25,832 nt of DNA from DATLMR01 sp035634255 (GTDB lineage Bacteria; Acidobacteriota; Blastocatellia; UBA7656), in assembly GCA_035634255.1 (NCBI GenBank), contig DASQDI010000080.1, forward strand, positions 1 to 25,832, written 5' to 3'. Under the pieces are notes generated by a model that worked only from the letters and a program-made list of their open reading frames with translations, was not told the origin of the DNA and searched no databases. Numbering within the stretch: the stretch's first letter is position 1; each line of letters begins with the position of its first letter. Positions 1-7,177 of the stretch are shown here, in pieces. The position numbers and the translations under genes are program-made.

Positions 1-263
1 GGCGTGGAAGTAGGTCGATTTGGATTGCGCCATTTCAAGAAATCACCAGCTTTTATACCTTTCGTTGCGATTTCTGGTGATTCTAGCGCACCCCTTCCGA
101 TCTCATCACTCCTACTATCAAGCCTTTCCGACTTTTTCAGGTACGACTATTCTAGCCATCGATTACAAGCGGTAGCAGATTGCGCTCAGTCGGTAGGTAA
201 ACCCTTCATAAGCCTGATTCGGGAATGAGCGGCCGATCATTGCTCAATTTCACACAAATATGA

Positions 264-297
264 AATATTGTTCCCTCAGTTATGAGGGTGTAATATT
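264..297. repeat. Imperfect 34-bp palindrome
   Basis: The outer arms are AATATT at 264-269 and 292-297. The inner arms are CCCTCA at 273-278 and TGAGGG at 283-288, around the loop GTTA. It could be an operator or a small hairpin; no gene starts close by, so the role is unknown. Confidence 0.4.
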
Positions 298-317
298 AAC
301 TGTGTAAGTGAGTCGTG

Positions 318-336
318 ATTAATGTCTCTCATTAAT
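318..336. repeat. Short inverted repeat (7-bp arms)
   Basis: ATTAATG at 318-324 and CATTAAT at 330-336 are perfect inverted copies separated by TCTCT. The stem is AT-rich and has no T-run, so it is not a convincing terminator. Confidence 0.35.
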
Positions 337-554
337 GCTTGATCAGTACAGTGAGCCAAGTGAAAGGGATCAGCAAGCGCAAGCACGCGGGCAGCGTGTT
401 GAGGCGAGTCATGGCTGTAGGATATGAATACCTTCAAGGCTGCTCCTCCGCTTTCGCTCGCTTAGTACAGAGTATTACTGCCACAGTTCAATAGCGCACA
501 GATGTTCCCTACCAGATCAGCAGCTGGGACCACATTTAGACGAGCAATAGACAG

Positions 555-857
555 TCAGGAAGGCAGGTTGCTTTGAGCCTGCTTGTCGCCAGTCGCCTTG
601 GCGCGAGCCTCAATTTCTTCTGCATCCCCAGGGCGCTGCATCGCCCGCAGCAAAGTAGCATAATTTTTCAAGGTATTAGCAAAGTCTGGATGCCCCTCTA
701 CCAGGTCCTTCTCCAAAATTAGAAGTGCTCGGTTTATCAATGCCTCAGCCTCTGCGTACCGACCTTGTTTGTAGTAAAGCCCTGCAAGATTGTTGAGGAC
801 TAGCGTTATGTCGCAATGCTCTTCTCCAAACAGCCCCTCCTGGGAGGCCCCTGCACC
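555..857 (-). pseudogene. Truncated kinesin-light-chain-type TPR protein (C-terminal remnant)
   Basis: The minus-strand frame is open from a stop at 858-860 to the stop at 555 and gives about 100 residues of typical kinesin-light-chain TPR sequence. One repeat contains LNNLAGLYYKQGRYAEAEAL, and the next ends in a segment (NYATLLR...EEIEARAKA) that looks like the usual C-terminus of these proteins. Normal family members have many such repeats and a proper start. Here the upstream part is replaced after one and a half repeats by unrelated AT-rich sequence, and there is no ATG with a ribosome-binding site. I read it as the 3' remnant of a gene truncated by an insertion or deletion near position 860. 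A short TTG-initiated product from 740 is possible but would have no complete function. Confidence 0.65.
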
Positions 858-891
858 CTAGCTTTGAAAAATTAAATGAAACGGTTGGCGA

Positions 892-1050
892 CTAAAAGGG
901 TTCTAGCGGGTGGTCTTTAACCGGCCAGGAGGTGAAATCGGCGGGCAGGCTGTCTTGGGCCTGTAAATCGGTAATCAAGGCCCTTATATCGCTATCGATG
1001 AAGGCCTGATCGAAGATTGATCTGATGCGCGGGCGTTTCCCTAAAATTAC
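892..1050 (-). pseudogene. Unrecognised short reading frame, possible gene fragment
   Basis: A minus-strand frame runs without stops from the repeat region near 1070 to a TAG at 892-894. The translation from about 1035 is protein-like, with acidic and aromatic residues (RSIFDQAFIDSD near the middle, WPVKDHPLEPF at the end), but I do not recognise a family. It has no convincing start or ribosome-binding site and lies between transposon-end-like repeats and the broken TPR gene. It may be the C-terminus of a lost gene or chance. Confidence is low. Confidence 0.25.
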
Positions 1051-1075
1051 ACAAATTTGCCCTGTTATTACACAA
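1039..1075 (-). repeat. Tandem 15-bp repeats resembling a transposon end
   Basis: On the minus strand TGTGTAATAACAGGG (1059-1073) and TGTGTAATTTTAGGG (1038-1052) are two direct copies matching at 12 of 15 positions, 21 bp apart. Repeated TGT...GGG sites of this kind occur at the ends of IS21-like and other rve-transposase elements, where they bind transposase. No transposase gene or matching opposite end was found, so this is at most a remnant. Confidence 0.3.
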
Positions 1076-1165
1076 ACATTCCCCGAAAATTAAAAAAATC
1101 TATAATAATAAAGCGCCTGCCTGAATAATCGCGATCAATGCGCCTCTTTCCAAGGCAACGACGCC

Positions 1166-1194
1166 TTGACGTTCGAACGTTCGTTCGATAATAT
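1166..1194 (+). promoter_or_regulatory. Strong sigma-70-type promoter with palindromic operator in the spacer
   Basis: TTGACG at 1166-1171 and TAATAT at 1189-1194 are separated by exactly 17 bp. The spacer holds the perfect 10-bp palindrome CGAACGTTCG (1174-1183), and TCGAAC/GTTCGA arms span 1173-1188. A palindrome of this type between -35 and -10 is where TetR-family repressors often bind. The expected transcript start near 1201 leaves a leader of about 35 nt before the ATG at 1236. Which repressor binds is unknown; no regulator gene is adjacent. Confidence 0.7.
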
Positions 1195-1235
1195 AAAGCC
1201 TGTCAGAGATAGGGAGAATAATCACGGAGGGAGTC

Positions 1236-2474
1236 ATGGCGAGTTACACGACCGAGACGATCACGAGCAGGTATCACGATGCGATTGTCGATTGGCAGCA
1301 GAAGAATTTCCCCGAGCTTGCGATTCTTGAGAAGCACTGGGACGAGCAGTTCAAGGGGCAGCCGCGGTTTCAGCTCGTGGCGAAGGTCGGCGACCTCAAG
1401 AGTGACGTGGTCGAAGTCGGCCAGTATGCGGGCCGCAAGCGGTTCGAGCGGGCCAAGGAGATGGTCGGCAACGTCTTCTTCAGCGCGCGGGACATCATTC
1501 GCGCGCAGGCGTCTACGGAACTGGGCTCGATCCAGCAGCACCGCCTGACCCTCGATAAGGCCGTCAGCGACAGGGGCAAGTTCGCCGTGCTCAGAATAAT
1601 GGCCGAAGAGCTGCGCCATGCCTACCAGATGTTTTGGGTCCTCGATCAGGACAGCACGTGGAAGAAGCCCGGCCTGGGCGACGTGGCTCAGCAGACAATC
1701 GAAGAGCTGCTCTCGATGGAGCTGGGCAACCACGTGCTCGACGCTTTCAACATAGACTTCAATGACTTCCTCGACAACGTGACCTACGCGACGGTGATCG
1801 ACCTTGTCGGGAAGTACCAGCTGGAGATGCAACAGGTCTTCAGCTACGCCCCGATGGCGCGCAGCATGGGGCCGATGCTCCAGGAAGAGGCCTTTCACCT
1901 CGGCAGCGGCCGCTCCCTGCTTAAAGATATCGGGCAGATGGCGGCGCGCGGGGAGGGCGACTACAGCGTCGAGGACATTCAGCGCGCCCTGAACCTCTGG
2001 GTCCCGCGCGGGCTTGAGATGTTCGGTAACGAGAAGGGCGGCGAAACCGCCATGACCTTCGGCTTCAAAGACAAGACGAACGGCACCGCCCAGAGCGAGT
2101 ATTACGAAGAGGTGAAGGGCGTGGTCCGGAACGTGAACGTCGCGATGATTCAGGAGCGGATGTCCGATGTCTCTCGACAGGATGCTCATTCGATAATCGA
2201 CGAAGTGGAGAGGAGCGGCGACACGACGCGGGGGGTCAGGTCCGAAGACCTGCTATTCGTCCCGGACACCAAATTCTTCCGCAAGCGAGGCCCCGAAGAC
2301 CTCGTCTTCATGCCGTACGATGTCCGCGGGGAGTTGCTGCGTGAGGATGGGAAGCCGCTCTCCGGCGACGGGTACCTGAAGTACCTCTCGACTACGCTCC
2401 CCGAAAGGTTCCTCGGCAGCAGAGAGTATAATAAGTATGTCGAGCAGATGCGCGAACACCTCTCAAGCATGTGA
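1236..2474 (+). CDS. PaaA/BoxB-like phenylacetic acid catabolic family protein (ferritin-like diiron)
   Basis: This is a 412-residue soluble helical protein of the PaaA/BoxB superfamily. Known members are the oxygenase subunits that epoxidise phenylacetyl-CoA or benzoyl-CoA at a diiron site. Carboxylate-bridge motifs are visible: Glu95 in ASTELG, EELRH at 124-128, Glu-rich TIEELLSMELGNH at 154-166 and QEEAFH at 216-221, with FSYAPMARSM just before the last as in PaaA. The start is fixed by GGAGGG at 1226-1231. It stands alone: no paaB/C/D/E or boxA reductase genes and no CoA ligase flank it, so the substrate cannot be assigned. The operator-bearing promoter upstream suggests induction by a ligand-responsive repressor. 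The C-terminal third, from about residue 300, is charged and not clearly part of the diiron fold. Confidence 0.85.
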   Translation: MASYTTETITSRYHDAIVDWQQKNFPELAILEKHWDEQFKGQPRFQLVAKVGDLKSDVVEVGQYAGRKRFERAKEMVGNVFFSARDIIRAQASTELGSIQQHRLTLDKAVSDRGKFAVLRIMAEELRHAYQMFWVLDQDSTWKKPGLGDVAQQTIEELLSMELGNHVLDAFNIDFNDFLDNVTYATVIDLVGKYQLEMQQVFSYAPMARSMGPMLQEEAFHLGSGRSLLKDIGQMAARGEGDYSVEDIQRALNLWVPRGLEMFGNEKGGETAMTFGFKDKTNGTAQSEYYEEVKGVVRNVNVAMIQERMSDVSRQDAHSIIDEVERSGDTTRGVRSEDLLFVPDTKFFRKRGPEDLVFMPYDVRGELLREDGKPLSGDGYLKYLSTTLPERFLGSREYNKYVEQMREHLSSM

Positions 2475-2490
2475 GCCACACGCCCACGGT

Positions 2491-2530
2491 ATAAAAAAAT
2501 AGAGGCGGCCATCCGGCCGCTTTTATTTTT
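2491..2530. terminator. Bidirectional rho-independent terminator
   Basis: GCGGCC (2505-2510), loop ATCC and GGCCGC (2515-2520) form a GC-rich stem, followed by TTTTATTTTT and preceded by an A-run. It lies 30 bp after the stop at 2474 and would work on both strands. It argues against any start of the next gene before about 2530. Confidence 0.85.
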
Positions 2531-2663
2531 GGCCGGAAGCCTTACCGACCCCTCCGCAGAATACTTTAAAACCGAGCAAACCGGCGGTAATAAAAAGACG
2601 TTCATCCCATTGCGCCCCTCGAATGTTGGTGTTATTTTGTCGGCTTTGAGTCTGGGAGGGAAA

Positions 2664-3836
2664 TTGTCACAAGCCAGGGCTTTCTGGGCGATCTACATCA
2701 GCGTTGCGGTCAGCTATCTGGGTGTAGGTCTGGTCGCTCCTTTAATCGCAATCGTGCTCTCCGAGCACGGGGCCAACAGCCTCTTAGTCGGGCTCGTCGG
2801 CACGACGATGTTCGCGGCCCTGACCCTCGCCTCCTTCCCCATCGGCACTCTGACCGACCGCATCGGCCCGAAGCCGATCCTCATTTTCGGGCTGGTCCTT
2901 TACGGCATCTCGATACTCCTTTTCGCTCTGATGCAGGCAACATGGCTGTTTTTCCTCGCGAGGGCGATTGAAGGCGTCGGGGGCGCGGCCATCTCGGTCA
3001 CGACCACGACGATGGTGAGCCAGTTGAGCGGGCCGCACGAGAGGGCCCGGCGGATGAGCTACTACGCCCTGTCGGTCGGCCTCGGGTGGGCGGTCGGGCC
3101 CCTCGCGGGCACCCTGCTGTTCGGCATCTTTCTTGAGCTCCCCTTCATCCTCTGCTTCGTGCTCAGCCTGATCTCGGCGGCCCTGGCGGCCGTCCTTATT
3201 CCGAAGACCGCCCCTTCGGCCCACGAGCACGACACTCATGTGACGAGCATATCCGCCAATATATTTGTGCCGATTTCGGCGGGCGCGCTTTACGGTTATC
3301 TGATGTCGTCGCTGGTAACTCTTATCCCGCTCTACCTTCAGGCGATCAACGTCGAGGAGCGCGAGATGGGGATCATAATCACCGCGGTGGTCGTGGGGAC
3401 TTTGATCAGTCAGGTCCCGATAGGGAAAGCCGCCGACAGGTTCGGGAAGCGCCGGACTCTGCTCGTCTGCGCCTCGTTGCTCACCGTAGTATTCGCGATA
3501 ATGCCCTTCCACGCCGACTGGAGGCCGTTCATTCTTACGGGAGGGCTCACGGGGGCTCTGGCCGGGAGCCTCTACCCCATAGCGCTCGCTATGATCGGCG
3601 GCAACGTACCGAAGGAACGGATCGGGGCCGCGACCGCTCTATTTTCGCTCGCCTTCGGGATCGGCAGCCTCGTGGGGCCGGCCGTGTCGGGGCTGGCCAT
3701 GGATCACCTCGGTTACCGCTGGCTTTTTTACCTGCCCTCTCTGTTAACAGCCCTTTTCTCCCTGATTCTCGTGGCTTTATACGGAAAGACGGTCGCCCGG
3801 AGGAGAAAAATGGTGAATAATAACTTAAGGGTTTAG
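2664..3836 (+). CDS. MFS transporter
   Basis: This is a 12-helix major facilitator protein of about 390 residues, in the inner membrane. The cytoplasmic loop signature of the family appears after helix 2 (GTLTDRIGPKP) and again in the second half (GKAADRFGKRR), the usual pseudo-symmetric arrangement. The central loop (about IPKTAPSAHEHD) separates the two six-helix halves. The substrate cannot be read from sequence; drug, sugar or metabolite efflux are all possible. The frame is open from 2529, but that start would lie inside the terminator. I chose TTG at 2664 because GGGAGGG sits at 2654-2660; TTG at 2646 is an alternative. The gene probably has its own transcription, as it is cut off from the upstream gene by the terminator. 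Confidence 0.85.
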   Translation: MSQARAFWAIYISVAVSYLGVGLVAPLIAIVLSEHGANSLLVGLVGTTMFAALTLASFPIGTLTDRIGPKPILIFGLVLYGISILLFALMQATWLFFLARAIEGVGGAAISVTTTTMVSQLSGPHERARRMSYYALSVGLGWAVGPLAGTLLFGIFLELPFILCFVLSLISAALAAVLIPKTAPSAHEHDTHVTSISANIFVPISAGALYGYLMSSLVTLIPLYLQAINVEEREMGIIITAVVVGTLISQVPIGKAADRFGKRRTLLVCASLLTVVFAIMPFHADWRPFILTGGLTGALAGSLYPIALAMIGGNVPKERIGAATALFSLAFGIGSLVGPAVSGLAMDHLGYRWLFYLPSLLTALFSLILVALYGKTVARRRKMVNNNLRV

Positions 3837-3877
3837 ACCCTAATTCAGTGATTTCGAGCCGCTATTCGTCTCCCGCG

Positions 3878-3902
3878 AAAATGCAACTACGGTTGCTTTT
3901 GT
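3878..3902 (+). terminator. Possible rho-independent terminator after the MFS gene
   Basis: GCAAC (3883-3887) and GTTGC (3892-3896) close a TACG loop. A run of A before and TTTTGT after could extend the stem and supply the U-tract. The stem is short, so this is tentative. Confidence 0.4.
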
Positions 3903-3912
3903 AAAACACCAT

Positions 3913-3941
3913 TTGCATCGGGGCACAAGTACGGGTATAGT
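3913..3941 (+). promoter_or_regulatory. Promoter for the Crp/Fnr-type gene
   Basis: TTGCAT at 3913-3918 and TATAGT at 3936-3941 are separated by 17 bp. The start near 3948 implies a leader of about 215 nt before the proposed start codon, long enough for post-transcriptional control. I see no known riboswitch in it. Confidence 0.5.
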
Positions 3942-4165
3942 ACGTCCACGGGGATCTACTAGGCAAACCCTCCCAGCTTAAAAGAGCTATAGAATTCGTG
4001 TGGCTGCAGGGGCCAGCGATATTGAGAGTGTGGGTCGGAGTGTATTGGCACCACGCCGGACCGGGCTCTTTAAGCGTCTTAACGGCTGCTGTGATTGGCC
4101 GCTTTCACCTAAAAGCAGCTGTAACTCTTAATCGAACTTTTTACCCAGGGAAAGAGGTAATTAGA

Positions 4166-4969
4166 TTGGCTATGTACGCGTCAGGAAACAATGTAAAATC
4201 AAAATCAAGCACATCCACGGCGAGGAAATCAAACATCCGAGCCACTAAGAAAAGAAGGAGAACAAAAGGGCCCAGTGAGAAGATTCGATCTCTGGCTGCC
4301 TTAAGTCTTGCACCCAAGGTGGGGTACCTCAAACTCGCTGACCTCTTCGGTTCTGACGACCCCGAGTTTGAGACCTGGATAAACAAGCGGTTGCCTAAAC
4401 GCAAGTTTAAGAGCGGGGAGTTGATCTACTCATCGGATCAGAAAGACCCTAAGCTTTTCCTCATCAAGAGCGGATCGGTGAACATCTTCCGACACTCCTC
4501 CATCGGACACAGGTTCGCTATCAAGACGCTTGAGCCCGGCACGATCTTCGGAGACATGCCAGTGCTCGGGCAGAGCATGCTTGGCGCGCAAGCTGAGGCG
4601 GCCGAGACTTCGGAAATAGTGACGATCACCGTTAATGATTTCGAGGCGCTCGCCGACTCACTGCCCAAAGTTGCGCTCAACATGGTTCGCCAAATAGGGC
4701 CGAGGCTGGTCGAGGCCGAGCAAAGACATGAGCAGGCCGCGTTTCAGCCGGTCACCGCGCGTGTCGCCTCCTTGCTCGTCAGGCTTGCCAACGGCGCCAA
4801 CCAGGTGATTGGATTCACGCACCAGGAGATCGCCGACCTGCTTGGCGTGTATCGCGAAACTGTGACGAATGCAATAGGCGAATTGAAGCAGGACAAGTTG
4901 ATCGAGGTTGGGCGTAAACGAATAACTTTGATCGACACCAAGGGCCTGCTCAACCTGCATTCGTTCTAA
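4166..4969 (+). CDS. Crp/Fnr family transcriptional regulator
   Basis: The protein is about 267 residues. A basic, low-complexity N-terminal tail (about 45 residues rich in Lys, Arg, Ser) precedes a cyclic-nucleotide-binding-type beta-barrel (SGELIYSS... LFLIKSGSVNIFR... LEPGTIFGDMPVLGQ). A long connecting helix and a C-terminal Crp-type winged helix follow (FTHQEIADLLGVYRETVTNAI is the recognition region). I do not see the Arg-Ser/Thr pair typical of cAMP pockets or an Fnr-type Cys cluster, so the effector is unknown. TTG at 4166 is chosen because AGAGG lies 8 nt upstream; ATG at 4172 is the alternative. The frame continues up to 3998, but that extension lacks a ribosome-binding site and looks non-coding. 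The haem operon starts 63 bp downstream, so it may regulate its neighbour; that is inference. Confidence 0.9.
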   Translation: MAMYASGNNVKSKSSTSTARKSNIRATKKRRRTKGPSEKIRSLAALSLAPKVGYLKLADLFGSDDPEFETWINKRLPKRKFKSGELIYSSDQKDPKLFLIKSGSVNIFRHSSIGHRFAIKTLEPGTIFGDMPVLGQSMLGAQAEAAETSEIVTITVNDFEALADSLPKVALNMVRQIGPRLVEAEQRHEQAAFQPVTARVASLLVRLANGANQVIGFTHQEIADLLGVYRETVTNAIGELKQDKLIEVGRKRITLIDTKGLLNLHSF

Positions 4970-4976
4970 ATTGCCT

Positions 4977-5033
4977 TAGGGCCGAGCCCGGAGTAGAATG
5001 GAGGCTGCTGAACCCACGCCGGAGTCGGCCCTA
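4977..5033 (+). promoter_or_regulatory. Inverted repeat flanking the hemX-like leader and covering its start codon
   Basis: TAGGGCCGA (4977-4985) and TCGGCCCTA (5025-5033) are perfect 9-bp inverted copies, 39 nt apart. The second arm begins right after the GGAG ribosome-binding sequence (5021-5024) and ends on the A of the ATG at 5033. In RNA this stem could mask initiation. Whether it is functional is not known. Confidence 0.35.
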
Positions 5034-5851
5034 TGGATATTTTGTGGATCATAATTTTAATCGGCTACGCTACCTGCGTAGTTCATGCAATTTTTGCCCT
5101 TACGACCAGGCGGCCCGTGATGGAGAAGTTCTCGCTGATGTCGCTGGCGGTCGCTTTCGGAGCGCACACCTCCTGGCTGCTTTTGCAGGCCTTCAAAATG
5201 GGGAGGTGGCCCCTAGTGGGCACCCAGGAGATGTGCTCCTTTCTCTCATGGAGCCTTGTGGTCTGTTACCTGGTCGCCTCCAGATGGTACCGGGCGACGG
5301 CACTCAAGGCTTTCATATTTCCACTGGTCCTCGGCCTCGCGACCATCGCCGCCATCACGCCCGGCACGCCCGGACAGCCCGAAGGCATAGACAATCCCCT
5401 GCAAAGGCTCCTCTTCCCCGTCCACGCGGGGCTGATACTTCTGGCTTATGCCTCCTTCTTTATCACCTTCGGCGCGGGCCTGATGTACATAATCCAGGAG
5501 CGCGAGCTGAGGCTGAAGAGGTTCGGCACCATCTTCTACAAGCTCCCCTCTCTCGACACCTGCGATGACATCAGCTTCAAATCCATGCTGATCGGCTTCA
5601 TCCTGCTGACCGTGGGGATAGGCGCGGGGATCGCCTGGCAGGGCGCGCGCGACGGGGTGTTCTGGCATGGGGAGCCCACGGAGATATTCTCCGTCTTCGC
5701 CTGGCTGATCTACCTCTTCATAATCCAGTTCCGCATGAACGCGGGATGGGGCGGCCGCACCGCGGCGCTTGCCTCGATCATCAGCTTCATGCTCGTGGTT
5801 TGTAGTTTGATCGGGGTGCGTTACCTCGGGACCCTTCATGGTTCCAGCTAG
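5033..5851 (+). CDS. CcsA/HemX-like cytochrome c assembly family membrane protein
   Basis: This 272-residue integral membrane protein has about eight helices and belongs to the CcsA/ResC/HemX group, which handle haem or help assemble cytochromes. Family traits are the conserved pattern TQEMCSFLSW near residues 64-73, a His in a helix (FPVHAGLILLAYASFFITF, about 130-148) and a late segment FWHGEPTEIFSVFAW. The full tryptophan-rich haem-binding signature of CcsA is not present. This fits the HemX branch, which is often encoded directly before hemA, as here. HemX in Bacillus affects glutamyl-tRNA reductase levels; transfer of that role is inference. GGAG at 5021-5024 supports the start. The stop overlaps the longest possible hemA frame by 14 bp, indicating one transcript. 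Confidence 0.8.
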   Translation: MDILWIIILIGYATCVVHAIFALTTRRPVMEKFSLMSLAVAFGAHTSWLLLQAFKMGRWPLVGTQEMCSFLSWSLVVCYLVASRWYRATALKAFIFPLVLGLATIAAITPGTPGQPEGIDNPLQRLLFPVHAGLILLAYASFFITFGAGLMYIIQERELRLKRFGTIFYKLPSLDTCDDISFKSMLIGFILLTVGIGAGIAWQGARDGVFWHGEPTEIFSVFAWLIYLFIIQFRMNAGWGGRTAALASIISFMLVVCSLIGVRYLGTLHGSS

Positions 5852-5882
5852 CACGGACACCATTACGGACTCGACATCGCGG

Positions 5883-7151
5883 ATGAACATAGTACTCGTA
5901 GGATTAAGCCACAAGACAGCCCCCGTGGAGGTGCGCGAGCGCGTGGCTTTTAACCAGCCCCGCATCACGGACGCGCTCTCCACCCTCGTCGATCAGGAGG
6001 TCATCGAGGAGGGGCTGATCGTGTCCACCTGCAACCGAGTGGAGCTGGTGGCCTCGACGCAGGTCGGGCCGGACAGGGGGATCAGCCACCTCACCGACTT
6101 CCTCTGCGAGTTTCACAGCATGCCGAAAAGCGCGCTCGGCGTCCACCTCTATAGTCACGCGGACTCGGACGCCGTGAAGCACCTCTTCCGCGTCGCGTCG
6201 AGCCTCGATTCCATGGTGATAGGCGAGTCGCAGATACTCGGGCAGGTGAAGGAGGCGTACCAGGCCGCCATAAGCGCGGGGACCGTCGGCCGCGTCCTCA
6301 GCCAGCTGATGCACCGCACGCTGTCGGTCGCCAAACGCATCAGGACCGAAACCGCGATAGCTCAGCACCCCGTCTCGATCAGCTCCGTGGCCGTCGGGCT
6401 CGCGGGGAAGATATTCGGAGACCTGTCGGACAAGACCGTCCTGCTCGTGGGCGCGGGAGAGATGGGGGAGCAGGCCGCCCGCAGCCTTATGGACGCGGGC
6501 ACCGCGAAGCTCATAGTCACCAACCGGACCGCCGAGCGCGCCGAGGAGATCGCGCGGGAGTTCGGCGGGGGCGCGGTCAACTTCGAGGCTTTTTACGATG
6601 TCCTTCCCTCGGCCGACATAGTCCTCTGCTCGACCGGAGCGCCGAATCACGTGATCCGGCCGGAAGAGACTCGGCGCGCACTCAAGTCCCGCAGGCGGGG
6701 GCCGATCCTCTTCATCGACATCTCCGTCCCGCGCAACATCGACCCGGCCGTCGCCACCCTCGACAACGCATTCCATTTCGACATCGACGACCTCACCTCC
6801 GTAGTGCAGGCCAACCTGCGCGAGCGCGAGAGCGAAGCCCGGACCGCCGACACCATCATCGAGTCCGAAGTCCAGACCTTCCTGAAGCACCTCCGCTCGC
6901 TAGACATCGGCCCCAGCATAGTCGAGGTCAAGCAGTTGATATCTCAGATGGCCCTCAATGAATTCAGGCGCAACCGCAAGCGGATGGGCGAGCTGAATTC
7001 GGAACAGGAGGCGGCCATACAGGATGTCCTGATACCGGCCCTCGTCAACAAGCTTTCGCACCCCGTCATAGTTCACATGCGCTCGGCCGCGGGCGAAGGC
7101 AAGACGACCGACGTGCTTGAAGAACTCCGTAAGATGATCAAGATCGACTAG
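5883..7151 (+). CDS. hemA: Glutamyl-tRNA reductase
   Basis: HemA reduces glutamyl-tRNA(Glu) with NADPH to glutamate-1-semialdehyde, the first committed step of tetrapyrrole synthesis by the C5 route. The 422-residue protein starts with the canonical MNIVLVGLSHKTAPVEVRE. It has the nucleophilic Cys50 in STCNRVE, the GESQILGQVK substrate region and an NADPH Rossmann motif (GAGEMGEQAARSL). FIDISVPRNIDP and a C-terminal dimerisation helix follow. ATG 5883 is chosen because it puts the catalytic Cys at position 50, as in the family. An ATG at 5838 in the same frame would add 15 unconserved residues and overlap the upstream gene. No strong ribosome-binding site is visible at either, so translational coupling to the upstream membrane protein is likely. 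hemC follows 26 bp later. Confidence 0.96.
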   Translation: MNIVLVGLSHKTAPVEVRERVAFNQPRITDALSTLVDQEVIEEGLIVSTCNRVELVASTQVGPDRGISHLTDFLCEFHSMPKSALGVHLYSHADSDAVKHLFRVASSLDSMVIGESQILGQVKEAYQAAISAGTVGRVLSQLMHRTLSVAKRIRTETAIAQHPVSISSVAVGLAGKIFGDLSDKTVLLVGAGEMGEQAARSLMDAGTAKLIVTNRTAERAEEIAREFGGGAVNFEAFYDVLPSADIVLCSTGAPNHVIRPEETRRALKSRRRGPILFIDISVPRNIDPAVATLDNAFHFDIDDLTSVVQANLRERESEARTADTIIESEVQTFLKHLRSLDIGPSIVEVKQLISQMALNEFRRNRKRMGELNSEQEAAIQDVLIPALVNKLSHPVIVHMRSAAGEGKTTDVLEELRKMIKID

Positions 7152-7177
7152 CCCATGCTCTCTCAATCTGAAACAAG

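Larger units (their letters stand above)
1..554. other. Gene-poor accessory strip, no recognised gene
   Basis: No reading frame here resembles a protein family I know. A GTG-started frame at 4-228 is open but its translation is Ser/Leu-rich and unlike a domain. A second short frame at about 340-493 is also unrecognised. The strip is clearly more AT-rich than the rest of the window. It contains a 9-bp inverted repeat (AATCACCAG at 41-49 with CTGGTGATT at 74-82), an imperfect palindrome at 264-297 and a 7-bp stem with a 5-nt loop at 318-336. The composition suggests non-conserved or transferred DNA; that is inference. Confidence 0.5.

Noticed and set aside
4..228. Open frame of 74 codons with GTG start
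   Set aside because: No ribosome-binding site in view, no recognisable domain, and AT-rich gene-poor surroundings; likely chance.
301..1073. A complete insertion sequence bounded by TGTGTAA and TTACACA
   Set aside because: Only seven bases match at the two ends and there is no transposase between them; chance is a better explanation.
1203..2189. 328-codon open frame antisense to the diiron gene
   Set aside because: Shadow of a G/C third-position-rich gene; composition (many His, Leu, Val, Arg) is typical of antisense translation and no start signal exists.
2529..2663. N-terminal extension of the MFS gene
   Set aside because: It would begin inside the terminator T-run and lacks a ribosome-binding site; the first membrane helix starts after residue 46 of that frame.
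3998..4165. N-terminal extension of the Crp/Fnr-type gene
   Set aside because: Sequence is unlike the family and has no ribosome-binding site; AGAGG before TTG 4166 is better.
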